Assembly: GCA_002785215.1 (NCBI GenBank)
Contig: PFMK01000034.1
Span: 1-21,082, forward strand
Reading direction: 5' to 3'
From: Candidatus Gottesmanbacteria bacterium CG_4_10_14_0_8_um_filter_37_24
GTDB taxonomy: Bacteria > Patescibacteriota > Microgenomatia > 2-02-FULL-39-11
Length of the DNA stretch: 21,082 bases
In this document: piece after piece, positions 1-6,090 of the stretch
Position numbering within the stretch: the stretch's first letter is position 1
Layout: every line of letters begins with the position of its first letter
Notes under the pieces: generated by a model
Told to the model about the DNA's origin: nothing
Database searches by the model: none
The model's input: only the letters and a program-made list of their open reading frames with translations
Program-made: the position numbers and the translations under genes

Positions 1-45
1 ACCAAGGTGTTAAACCAGGTAATTACTATATTATTCATAAAGACC

Positions 46-98
46 AGCTAAAACTATTATGATACCTCGTCAGCTTGCTGCGAGGAGAGTCATTAGCT
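46..98 (+). promoter_or_regulatory. Candidate antiterminator/riboswitch-like leader of the prenyltransferase-like gene
   Basis: AGCTAA at 46-51 is complementary to TTAGCT at 93-98. This pairing would enclose a strong hairpin, CCTCG (65-69) with CGAGG (81-85), extended by CAG/CTG. The 93-98 strand overlaps the 5' arm of the terminator at 95-103, so the two folds are mutually exclusive, the usual logic of an attenuator or riboswitch. I do not recognise the aptamer class. The final segment resembles the 3' part of the fluoride aptamer at 3047-3095, but the conserved 5' half is absent. Confidence 0.4.
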
Positions 99-124
99 TC
101 TACTTAACAGGTAGGAGCTTTTTT
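95..124 (+). terminator. Intrinsic terminator hairpin just upstream of the first gene
   Basis: AGCTTCTAC (95-103) pairs with GTAGGAGCT (111-119), nine base pairs with one G-U and a 7-nt loop, followed by six T. It ends directly at the ATG at 125. The 3' arm carries the SD sequence TAGGAG of the gene, so folding would both stop transcription and hide the ribosome site. This suggests regulated attenuation rather than termination of an upstream gene. Confidence 0.65.
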
Positions 125-1015
125 ATGTTTGATAGGCAAAGAATCATTGAATATTTAGAAGATAAGCATCTTCCTGATGGCGGGTATTTCTTTGCTAAGG
201 TAGAACCATCAAGCGGACTGGATACCTATTTTGCAGTAAAAACATTAAAACTTCTGGGTACAAAACCAGGAAATATTCAGTCAGTCATCTCATTTTGGAA
301 AAATGAAGACAGAAGTGGAAATATAGATGATTTGGAAGGGTTGTATTTATATGCAGAAACGCTTAAAGAATTAAGTATATGCACACAAGCTCTAGAAAGG
401 CATAAAAAATTGCTGAATGAAATATATCAGGATAACCAGTTATTAAGAAAACGGGCATTTAAAACTGTTTCTGGTGATTTCGGTTTATATGACGCTTCAG
501 TCAATACTCTTTTTACGGATATTCTTGAAGGAGAATTGAAAGAACTGTATTATTTCACGAGTTTAATTTCCCAGTTCCAACTTGAAATTGAAGAAAAAAG
601 GATAATTCAATTTATTTTTTCACTACAAAATAAGGATGGGGGTTTTGGAAAAATAAGAGATTCGCAATCTGCAACAACATATTATGCTCTGAAAATATTA
701 AATCTATTGTCCTATCCTGTTAAATCCCTAATTAAGACAAAGGAGCATGTAAAGAGAGAATGGTCAAAAGTAAACTATTTGGAGGATTTATTTTGGCATA
801 TAGAAAGCCTTTCTCTACTTAAGCTTCCTTTTCCATCATCTGAACAGATCATTTTGTTTCTTTATGACTGTTTTAGGGATAATGGAGGATTTTCCCGTTC
901 AAGGAATTTAGGTATCCCGACTATTGAATATACATACTATGCGGTTTCCATTTTAAAAAGACTCAGCAAAATTCATAAAGTATTCATGGATGATTATAAG
1001 GAGCATACGGAATGA
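125..1015 (+). CDS. Prenyltransferase/squalene-cyclase-like alpha/alpha-toroid repeat protein
   Basis: This 296-residue protein contains at least three diverged repeats of the prenyltransferase/squalene oxidase type: DGGYFFA near residue 17, KDGGFGK near 170, and NGGFSRS near 261. Each is followed by a helix with a TYYALKIL-like motif. Such repeats form alpha/alpha toroids in protein prenyltransferase beta subunits, terpene cyclases and some bacterial proteins of unknown role. I see no clear cyclase DxDD motif, so enzymatic activity is not supported. The ATG at 125 is chosen because TAGGAG lies 7 nt upstream; an in-frame ATG at 59 lies within the structured leader. No signal peptide is seen, so it is probably cytoplasmic. 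The next gene overlaps its stop (ATGAATG), suggesting coupling to a small membrane protein. Confidence 0.6.
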   Translation: MFDRQRIIEYLEDKHLPDGGYFFAKVEPSSGLDTYFAVKTLKLLGTKPGNIQSVISFWKNEDRSGNIDDLEGLYLYAETLKELSICTQALERHKKLLNEIYQDNQLLRKRAFKTVSGDFGLYDASVNTLFTDILEGELKELYYFTSLISQFQLEIEEKRIIQFIFSLQNKDGGFGKIRDSQSATTYYALKILNLLSYPVKSLIKTKEHVKREWSKVNYLEDLFWHIESLSLLKLPFPSSEQIILFLYDCFRDNGGFSRSRNLGIPTIEYTYYAVSILKRLSKIHKVFMDDYKEHTE

Positions 1016-1227
1016 ATGGAGTAAACATATCTATTATTATCGGATTATTATTCAGCCCAATGGCAGGACTTTTGGTATTTCTTATAACTTATGATGAATA
1101 TTCACACCATTTTACGGATAAAAAAATTATCTTTAAATACTCTTTAGAAGCTGGTTTATTTGCGTTTGTTGTATTTATGATAATTTCAGCCTTGATAGGT
1201 TTGTTTTTAAATTGGGGTTTTAATTAG
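1012..1227 (+). CDS. Small two-TM membrane protein, unknown function
   Basis: This 71-residue protein has two hydrophobic segments, roughly residues 5-25 (SIIIGLLFSPMAGLLVFLIT) and 46-68 (EAGLFAFVVFMIISALIGLF), separated by a short polar loop rich in D, H and K. I do not recognise the family. Its start overlaps the end of the prenyltransferase-like gene by 4 nt, so the two are probably co-translated and the toroid protein may act with it at the membrane. A weak terminator follows, so the transcript likely holds just these two genes. Confidence 0.6.
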   Translation: MNGVNISIIIGLLFSPMAGLLVFLITYDEYSHHFTDKKIIFKYSLEAGLFAFVVFMIISALIGLFLNWGFN

Positions 1228-1232
1228 GTCTT

Positions 1233-1255
1233 TATTCCAATCGGGGTATTTTTTT
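1233..1255 (+). terminator. Weak intrinsic terminator after the first two genes
   Basis: TATTCC (1233-1238) can pair with GGGGTA (1243-1248), including two G-U pairs, around an AATC loop. Seven T follow at 1249-1255. It lies in the 34-nt gap between this operon and the convergent dynamin gene. Confidence 0.45.
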
Positions 1256-1261
1256 ATTCTA

Positions 1262-3013
1262 CTATATATTTTGTACGTTATTTCTAATTTTATTTAAATC
1301 TATATCAAGCTGGGTAAGCATGCTTTCCTGAGTTAGTATGGACTTGGCAACATCTTTCTCTGTATTTTCCGCTTTTTCGCTTTGTGATAATCCTTTCTGC
1401 ATGGCTGTTTTGATACCAGTAATAATTTCATCCAATCTTTCGTCTAGGTTACACCTGAATTCATTTATGCTTTGTAAAACACGCTGGTGGAAGTTATACC
1501 TGCTTCTTCCGCAATGTTGGTCAAATACCTGAATGACTTTTTCCCTCATGTTTTTATAAAGAAGTTTATGGGACAGGAATTTAGGGAGTCTTGAGATAAC
1601 AGGAGTATATAAATCCAAGTCAACCTGGTATTCATCAAATGAAAATCTGAATTCGTATTCTTCTACTAGACTGGCTTCAGTTTTCAGTTCTTCTACTTTT
1701 AAATTAAACAAACTTGCGGACAGGTCAACAGCTTTTTTAATGAAATCATTGGTTTGAGATGAAAATCTGTTTAATATAGATTCAAGGGATTTTTGAAGTT
1801 TGCCTTCTTCCTCTTTTCTCCAACTGCTGAATACTTTTTTGATGGATTTTTCCAAAAATTGGTCAAGAAATTTAGACAATTCAGTACCGTTTTTATCCTG
1901 ATGGGATTTATAAAACTGGTCAAATTCGGATAACATTACCGGAAGTTCTTTCTCATTCAGAGATTCTATATCATCAATCAGTGTTTGGCTGACTAATTTT
2001 TCCAGTTGCCCGGCAAGGATATAATCATTATTTTCTTTTTCCTGTTTGATCGCCTCAAGTTCATTATTAAATGCAGTAATTTTCTCCTTTAAAGTGGCTA
2101 CAGGCATGGAAACAGATTTTTTCTCAATCTGCAGGATAAGGTTTATTTCCTTAACAATTGATAGCATTTTTGTAGTTATGGAATTTATAAGTATTTGAGA
2201 TTTTTGGCTGGTGAAAATATGGTTCAATTCATCCTTAAACTTGGAAAACTTGCCGTCTTTCAGTTTTTTGTTATCTTTTTGAGTATTCCCTTCAATAGCA
2301 AGCTTTGCAGACATCTGATAAAAAGTTATATCCTTTACTCCGACTGTTTCTTTAATAACCTTCTTGGTAAATTCCAATGATTCCTCCCTGTCTTTCTCTG
2401 AAATCTGGTCTATCTTGTTTTGGACAAAAATAATCTTACCCAGATAATCCTTTATTGAGGTTAAAAATATCAGTTCTGATTCACTAATAGGCGGATCTGC
2501 GGTTACGACAAAAATCCCAGCGTCAGCTTTAGGTACAAATTCATAGGATACATCCGTGTTATGTTTGTAAACAGAACCTACCCCGGGAGTATCAATTATT
2601 TGGATGCCATTTTTAAGATAATCAGAGGGATACTCAATGATAACTTGATCCACATTTTTTACATTCTTGGGATTTTCTGCTTCAGTAACATACTTATGTA
2701 ATTCGGAAAGAGAGATATTCTTATGTTTCCCGTCAAGAAAGATAACATTAATATTCTTTTTTTGGCTGTATTTGAGAACTGTAATAATTGAAGTCAACGG
2801 TACAATTGCCGTGGGTAGAAGTTGTTCTCCAAGTAGAGCATTTATCAGCGTGCTTTTTCCTCTTTTAAACTGGCCTAGTATTACAAGCTGAAATTCGTTT
2901 TTTTCCAGTCTTTCTCTCAGATTATTTACTCTTTTCAGGAGTAGTGGATTTTGCCTGATAATCGGCAAATCAATTACTGAATTTAGTAGGTTTATTAATT
3001 CAATATTTTGCAT
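1262..3013 (-). CDS. Bacterial dynamin-like GTPase
   Basis: The protein has 583 residues from the ATG at 3013. The GTPase domain is intact: G1 GQFKRGKS at 47-54, G2 threonine in PLTS near 74, G3 DTPG at 141-144 and G4 NKID at 199-202. The rest is largely helical and charged with predicted coiled coil (about 290-450 and at the C terminus), as in bacterial dynamin-like proteins that bind, tubulate or repair membranes. A longer reading frame opens at a TTG at 3064, but its first 17 codons coincide exactly with the riboswitch 3' strand and terminator, so I reject that start. No strong SD precedes the ATG. It is a single-gene unit on the minus strand, convergent with the first operon. What links it to fluoride is unknown; membrane stress is one guess. 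Confidence 0.85.
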   Translation of the reverse strand: MQNIELINLLNSVIDLPIIRQNPLLLKRVNNLRERLEKNEFQLVILGQFKRGKSTLINALLGEQLLPTAIVPLTSIITVLKYSQKKNINVIFLDGKHKNISLSELHKYVTEAENPKNVKNVDQVIIEYPSDYLKNGIQIIDTPGVGSVYKHNTDVSYEFVPKADAGIFVVTADPPISESELIFLTSIKDYLGKIIFVQNKIDQISEKDREESLEFTKKVIKETVGVKDITFYQMSAKLAIEGNTQKDNKKLKDGKFSKFKDELNHIFTSQKSQILINSITTKMLSIVKEINLILQIEKKSVSMPVATLKEKITAFNNELEAIKQEKENNDYILAGQLEKLVSQTLIDDIESLNEKELPVMLSEFDQFYKSHQDKNGTELSKFLDQFLEKSIKKVFSSWRKEEEGKLQKSLESILNRFSSQTNDFIKKAVDLSASLFNLKVEELKTEASLVEEYEFRFSFDEYQVDLDLYTPVISRLPKFLSHKLLYKNMREKVIQVFDQHCGRSRYNFHQRVLQSINEFRCNLDERLDEIITGIKTAMQKGLSQSEKAENTEKDVAKSILTQESMLTQLDIDLNKIRNNVQNI

Positions 3014-3023
3014 AGAAAGTAAT

Positions 3024-3055
3024 AAAAAAGCTTCTACCTTATAATAGTAGAAGCT
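3024..3055 (-). terminator. Riboswitch expression platform: intrinsic terminator before the dynamin gene
   Basis: On the minus strand AGCTTCTAC (3055-3047) is perfectly complementary to GTAGAAGCT (3037-3029), followed by six T (3029-3024) only 10 nt before the ATG. The 5' arm is the same strand that forms the aptamer pseudoknot, so ligand binding would prevent the terminator from forming and turn the gene on. Confidence 0.8.
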
Positions 3056-3095
3056 ATCACTCAACGACTTTTTGAGATTATGCGAGCTTCATCGC
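3047..3095 (-). promoter_or_regulatory. Fluoride riboswitch aptamer (crcB motif) upstream of the dynamin-like gene
   Basis: Read on the minus strand, the segment matches the crcB/fluoride aptamer element by element. P1 is GCG (3095-3093) with CGC (3084-3082), and its loop starts AUGAAGCU. A short AUAAU linker follows. P2 is CTCAA (3076-3072) with TTGAG (3064-3060). Then comes the conserved UGAU (3059-3056) and AGCUUCUAC. The loop GAAGCT (3090-3085) is fully complementary to AGCTTC (3055-3050), giving the 6-bp pseudoknot. Segment lengths agree with my recollection of the Thermotoga petrophila aptamer. P1 is short at three G-C pairs. AT-rich -10-like hexamers (3114-3109 or 3109-3104) lie just upstream. 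Confidence 0.85.
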
Positions 3096-3184
3096 TTTAC
3101 TGTATTTTATCATAATACAATTATGTAAGATATTTTACCCTCAAGTATCTGTTACAAATCTTAACTTCCTTTATATTACTACTT

Positions 3185-3212
3185 TTGACATTATATTAGC
3201 ATATGCTAATAT
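3185..3212 (+). promoter_or_regulatory. Sigma70-type promoter of the ArsR operon
   Basis: TTGACA at 3185-3190 is a consensus -35 element, followed after 16 bp by TAATAT at 3207-3212. The expected start of transcription, about 7 nt further on, falls at or next to the ATG at 3219, so the mRNA may be leaderless; no SD sequence is present. Confidence 0.7.
3193..3212. promoter_or_regulatory. Perfect 20-bp palindromic operator, probable ArsR autoregulatory site
   Basis: ATATTAGCAT (3193-3202) is followed immediately by its exact reverse complement (3203-3212). It fills the spacer and overlaps the -10 element of the promoter at 3185-3212, so a bound dimer would block RNA polymerase. An AT-rich dyad in the promoter of an arsR-type gene is the standard autorepression arrangement. 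Confidence 0.75.
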
Positions 3213-3218
3213 GTATGT

Positions 3219-3485
3219 ATGATATATGATATTTATTCCGCCTTCGGAAATCAGGTAAGGGCAAAGCTTATTCTTTGTTTGGCAAAAAAACCTAAAAACG
3301 TCACGGAGCTTATTGCTACCTGTAGTTTATCACAATCTGCAGTTTCACAACACCTGAATAAATTGAAACAATCTGGACTCGTTGAGACGAAGAAAGAAGG
3401 GAAAGAAGTATGGTATTCACTAAAGTATAAGAAAGCCGCTGACATAAGTTCATTATTAATATCACTTGAGCAGGAGGTTCTATGA
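3219..3485 (+). CDS. ArsR/SmtB-family winged-helix transcriptional regulator
   Basis: The protein has 88 residues and the typical ArsR layout. An N-terminal helix (IYSAFGNQVRAKLILCLAKK) leads to the HTH at about 27-55 with recognition helix SQSAVSQHLNKLKQSGLV, then a wing (ETKKEGKEVWYSLK). It probably binds the palindrome at 3193-3212 and represses its own operon. The classical alpha-3 CxC metal site is absent; cysteines are at 20 and 35, so the inducer may be a thiol-reactive or redox signal or another metal. The start at 3219 fits family homology despite lacking an SD. Its stop overlaps the ATG of the glutaredoxin-like frame (ATGA at 3482-3485), and the company of a glutaredoxin favours a redox or metal stress role. 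Confidence 0.88.
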   Translation: MIYDIYSAFGNQVRAKLILCLAKKPKNVTELIATCSLSQSAVSQHLNKLKQSGLVETKKEGKEVWYSLKYKKAADISSLLISLEQEVL

Positions 3486-3736
3486 ATTATAAAAAAGTTA
3501 AAGTATATGCAACTACTACATGTTCTTATTGCATAATGGTTGCTGATTGGTTAATCAGTAAGAAAGTGGCATTTGAAAAGATACTTGTTGATCAGAACTA
3601 GCAGGCAGCCGAGGACATGGTCAAAAAAACCGGACAGATGGGAGTACCTGTTACAGAAATTGAATATGCTGACAGGAAACCGGAATATATTGTCGGATTT
3701 AATCAACCGCAACTGTCGTATATGTTAGGAGTATAA
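3482..3736 (+). pseudogene. Glutaredoxin-like gene interrupted by an in-frame TAG at codon 40
   Basis: Starting at the ATG that overlaps the ArsR stop, the frame reads MNYKKVKVYATTTCSYCIMV, with a CxxC active site at C14/C17. It runs to a TAG at 3599-3601 and then continues in the same frame for 44 more codons to a TAA at 3734-3736. The second part contains GQMGVPVTEI, the cis-proline loop of glutaredoxins, and a normal C-terminal helix, so a full-length 84-codon glutaredoxin is present except for one codon. TAG is one base from CAG, AAG or GAG. The neighbouring DUF2892 gene ends with TAG, which argues against genome-wide recoding. Possibilities are a recent nonsense mutation, a sequencing or assembly error, or stop readthrough. 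The truncated product would lack the cis-Pro loop and not fold normally. Confidence 0.8.
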
Positions 3737-3761
3737 AAAATTTATGAAAGGAACATGTCTT

Positions 3762-3971
3762 ATGTTAAAACAAAATGAAGGTTCACTAGACCGAACAATA
3801 CGTATCATAATCGGTATCATGATACTCGTAGCCGGATTTTTCTCTCTTACAGGTCTGGGGCAGACTATTACCATAGTTATCGGAGCCATCGCTTTAATAA
3901 CGGGAATATTAGGTTTTTGTGGATTTTATACACTTTTGGGTATATCAACCTGTCCGATAAAAAAATCGTAG
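3762..3971 (+). CDS. DUF2892 (YgaP C-terminal-like) inner-membrane protein
   Basis: This 69-residue protein begins with MLKQNEGSLDRTIRIIIGI and has two hydrophobic helices (about 13-33 and 37-56), then GFCGFYTLLGISTCP. This is the DUF2892 pattern, including its conserved N-terminal DR and the C-terminal cysteine segment. The ATG at 3762 is preferred because AAAGGA lies 9 nt upstream; an in-frame ATG at 3744 would include that SD in the coding sequence. In YgaP-type proteins this domain is joined to a rhodanese; here it stands alone downstream of ArsR and the glutaredoxin frame, consistent with sulfur or thiol metabolism. The exact function is not known. Confidence 0.8.
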   Translation: MLKQNEGSLDRTIRIIIGIMILVAGFFSLTGLGQTITIVIGAIALITGILGFCGFYTLLGISTCPIKKS

Positions 3972-4064
3972 GTTTAACCGAAAGTTTTACTGAGTTGATT
4001 TAGATGCGGAAGCCATAGTGAAATCATAATTTTATTGTTCCTCTAACAATCTTTTATACCCTGT

Positions 4065-4123
4065 TTGACAACACCCTTTTAATATACTATTATGAATATG
4101 TATTCAATTCAGAAAGGAGGTGA
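4065..4123 (+). promoter_or_regulatory. Strong promoter and SD of the NifX/MinD operon
   Basis: TTGACA (4065-4070), a 17-bp spacer and TATTAT (4088-4093) make a near-consensus sigma70 promoter. A strong SD, AAAGGAGGTGA (4113-4123), follows before the ATG at 4130. The 158-nt gap before the gene otherwise contains nothing I recognise. Confidence 0.75.
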
Positions 4124-4129
4124 GATGTT

Positions 4130-4405
4130 ATGCCAGCAATGAACGGAACAGGACCGCAAGGACAAGGTCCTATGAGCGGACGCGGACTTGGTCCTTGTGG
4201 ACAAGGAATGGGTTGGAGAGGAAAATCCGGTTTTGGCGGAGGTTGGAGACAGGGTTTTAGCAGAGGTATGGGTAAATTTTTCGGATGGAATTTGCCTCAG
4301 TCCAAAGTTAACCAAAAACAATCGCTTGCCAACTATAAAAAAGCTCTTGAGGATGAACTCGAGGTCGTTAAGAAAGAAGAGGAAGACCTAAACAAGGCAG
4401 AATAA
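4130..4405 (+). CDS. DUF5320 small Gly-rich protein
   Basis: This 91-residue protein starts with MPAMNGTGPQGQGPMSGRGL followed by GPCGQGMGW, the signature of the DUF5320 family. These small proteins are repeatedly encoded beside NifX-like proteins and MinD-type ATPases. The first half is rich in Gly, Gln and Arg and probably disordered, with one cysteine near residue 23. The last 35 residues (KKALEDELEVVKKEEEDLNKAE) are a charged helix or coiled coil, which may mediate binding. It has the best promoter and SD of the operon, so it is likely made in excess of the other products. A carrier or scaffold role is an inference; no activity is known to me. Confidence 0.75.
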   Translation: MPAMNGTGPQGQGPMSGRGLGPCGQGMGWRGKSGFGGGWRQGFSRGMGKFFGWNLPQSKVNQKQSLANYKKALEDELEVVKKEEEDLNKAE

Positions 4406-4428
4406 AATTTTATTAAGGAGATCTAAAA

Positions 4429-4767
4429 ATGAAAATAGCTTTAAGCTCTTCAGGAAAAGATACGGAGAGCAATATAAGTGAAGTGTTTGGACGATGCGCC
4501 AATTTTCTTATTATGGAAATTGAAGATAAAAAAGTAAATGGAATTGAGGCGATAGAGAATACAAGTATAAATCAGCTGGGAGGAGCAGGGATTTCTGCTG
4601 CCCAAATGGTAGCAGAAAAAGGGATAAAAGCAGTAATCACAGGAAACATCGGGCCAAGAGCTCTGGATGTTTTTAGGCAATTTAATATCCAGGTTTACAA
4701 AGGTACAGGATTGGTAAAAGAAGTAATACAAGATTTTATAGATAGTAAACTCACAAAAATTCAATAA
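4429..4767 (+). CDS. NifX/NafY-like (dinitrogenase Fe-Mo cofactor family) protein, copy 1
   Basis: This 112-residue protein matches the MTH1175/NifX-like fold: an N-terminal strand MKIALSSSG, EVFGRCANFLIMEIED (the FGRC loop), then AVITGNIGPRALDVF and IQVYKGTG. Members bind Fe-S, FeMo-co-type or Mo-Cu clusters transiently or, like the orange protein, stably. The single loop cysteine (FGRC) is a likely cluster or metal contact. AAGGAG lies at 4415-4420, 8 nt before the ATG. It sits directly before the radical SAM gene with a second NifX-like gene after it, so the pair may pass on the product of that enzyme. No nitrogenase genes are in view, so a role in nitrogen fixation is not supported. Confidence 0.85.
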   Translation: MKIALSSSGKDTESNISEVFGRCANFLIMEIEDKKVNGIEAIENTSINQLGGAGISAAQMVAEKGIKAVITGNIGPRALDVFRQFNIQVYKGTGLVKEVIQDFIDSKLTKIQ

Positions 4768-4777
4768 CTCTGACGAT

Positions 4778-5734
4778 ATGAAAATATATGGTCCAGTACC
4801 GTCGTGGAGATTAGGTAATTCCTTAGGTGTAGATTTGATTGAAGTTCCAGAAGGCTATGACAAGGTTTGTTCTTTTAATTGTGTTTATTGTCAATTAGGT
4901 CATAAAGTATTAAAAACGAATTCCCCGAAAAAAATTACTATTACAGAAGAGGATTTTAAAAGATTAAGAATAAAAATTAGAAAAACCAATCCTGACTATA
5001 TTACTTTTTCAGGAGAAGATGAACCCACTTTAAATCTTAACTTAGGATATGCTGCAAAAAGAATTAGGGAAATGACTAAAGTGCCTATCGCAGTTTTGAC
5101 AAATGCATCTTTTATAAATCTTCCTGAAGTTAGGGATGGGTTGAATGCTTGCGATTTGGTTATTGCTAAAATAGACGCTCCTCACCAGAATTTATTTAAA
5201 AAGATTAATCAACCTTATGAAGGCATATCTCTTGCAGACATCGTCCAAAATTTGAAATTGATAAAAACAAAACTGGCTATTCAGACCCTGCTGTTTTCTT
5301 ATAATAATCTAACAAATTCTGATAAAAATTCAATAACCAGCTTAATAAGTATTTATAGAGAGATAAATAATACAAAGCCAATTACTATTTATTTGGGAAC
5401 TGCTTATAGACCAACGGATTTTATTGGAGTCAGAGCCCTAGGTGAAGTACAACTTAAAGCTATAGCAAAAAAAATCTCAACTCAACTTGGGATTGAAGTT
5501 GACCATTACCAGGAAAAAGAGCTTGAAATAATATCTAGAAAGTTTAATGATAAAGAATTAAGAAAGGAGATTCTGGAGTTATTAAGAAGAAGACCATGTA
5601 CTTATAAGGATATTTCAAGCAGATTCAGCAATGCGGATATATCTGGTGTATTAGAATCATTAATTGGAAAAAACTTATTGGAAGTAAGAATTCATAATAA
5701 TGAAAAATTTTATTTCAAAATAGAATCAAAATGA
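4778..5734 (+). CDS. Radical SAM protein (COG0731-type) with C-terminal winged helix
   Basis: The protein has 318 residues. The [4Fe-4S]/SAM motif CSFNCVYC uses C31, C35 and C38 and is preceded by the family block YGPVPSWRLGNSLGVD. FSGEDEPTL near residue 79 is the SAM-binding GGE-like strand. The C-terminal 60 residues (about 256-316, DKELRKEILELLRRRPCTYKDISSRF onward) look like a winged-helix domain. The family is related to Fe-S oxidoreductases of the TYW1 group, but substrates are mostly unknown. The stop overlaps the ATG of the second NifX-like gene (5731-5734), a coupling reminiscent of NifB, where a radical SAM domain and a NifX-like domain are fused. No SD is evident; it starts 10 nt after the previous stop. 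Confidence 0.85.
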   Translation: MKIYGPVPSWRLGNSLGVDLIEVPEGYDKVCSFNCVYCQLGHKVLKTNSPKKITITEEDFKRLRIKIRKTNPDYITFSGEDEPTLNLNLGYAAKRIREMTKVPIAVLTNASFINLPEVRDGLNACDLVIAKIDAPHQNLFKKINQPYEGISLADIVQNLKLIKTKLAIQTLLFSYNNLTNSDKNSITSLISIYREINNTKPITIYLGTAYRPTDFIGVRALGEVQLKAIAKKISTQLGIEVDHYQEKELEIISRKFNDKELRKEILELLRRRPCTYKDISSRFSNADISGVLESLIGKNLLEVRIHNNEKFYFKIESK

Positions 5735-6090
5735 AATTAGTCATTCCAACCAATGATAAAAGGGGCTTAAAGGATACGGTGGCAGAGCATTTTGGCAGAT
5801 GCAATACCTATACTTTTCTTGATGATAAAGGTAAAGTAATTGAAATAATCGACAATACCAGCGAACATATGGGAGGTAAAGGCCTTCCGCCCGAGCTGAT
5901 GAAGGAGCACGGGGCAGATATTCTATTGTGCAGAGATCTTGGTCCAAGGGCGCTGAATTTATGCAAAGAGTTGGGAATAGATGTATATGCATGTCAGGCA
6001 AATACAGTAAAAGAAATATTTGATTTATGGAAAAATAACAAAATAAAAAAAGCAGGTTTTGAAGATATTTGTGAGGAACATAAGGTATGA
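5731..6090 (+). CDS. NifX/NafY-like (dinitrogenase Fe-Mo cofactor family) protein, copy 2
   Basis: This 119-residue protein belongs to the same family as the gene at 4429. It has the core EHFGRCNTYTFLDDKG, DNTSEHMGGKG and CRDLGPRALNLCKELGIDVY, and a C-terminal extension ending in an acidic DICEEHKV. It is clearly diverged from copy 1 and has more cysteines (FGRC, CRD, LCK, YAC, DIC), suggesting a different or additional cluster. It overlaps the radical SAM gene upstream and the CGGC-domain gene downstream by 4 nt each, so the three are almost certainly translated together. This makes it the best candidate for a partner or acceptor protein of the radical SAM enzyme. Confidence 0.87.
   Translation: MKLVIPTNDKRGLKDTVAEHFGRCNTYTFLDDKGKVIEIIDNTSEHMGGKGLPPELMKEHGADILLCRDLGPRALNLCKELGIDVYACQANTVKEIFDLWKNNKIKKAGFEDICEEHKV

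Noticed and set aside
95..119. Calling the first leader a fluoride riboswitch
   Set aside because: It shares the 3' AGCTTCTAC strand with the real one at 3047-3095 but lacks the GAUG loop, the P1/P2 arrangement and the UGAU element.
59..124. N-terminal extension of the prenyltransferase-like protein from the ATG at 59
   Set aside because: It overlaps the hairpins and terminator of the leader, has no SD, and the ATG at 125 has TAGGAG at good spacing.
3251..3445. Open frame on the minus strand opposite ArsR
   Set aside because: It has no recognisable protein features and lies fully inside a well-supported gene on the other strand.
3599..3601. Genome-wide recoding of TAG
   Set aside because: Several neighbouring genes (for example those ending at 1227, 3971, 8473 and 11977) stop at TAG with normal family lengths.
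4188..4391. Alternative + strand frame inside the DUF5320 gene
   Set aside because: The overlapping frame at 4130 carries the DUF5320 signature and the strong SD; this one has neither.
4429..6090. Nitrogen fixation locus
   Set aside because: NifX-like proteins are widespread in organisms without nitrogenase, and no nifHDK, nifB or nifEN is visible.
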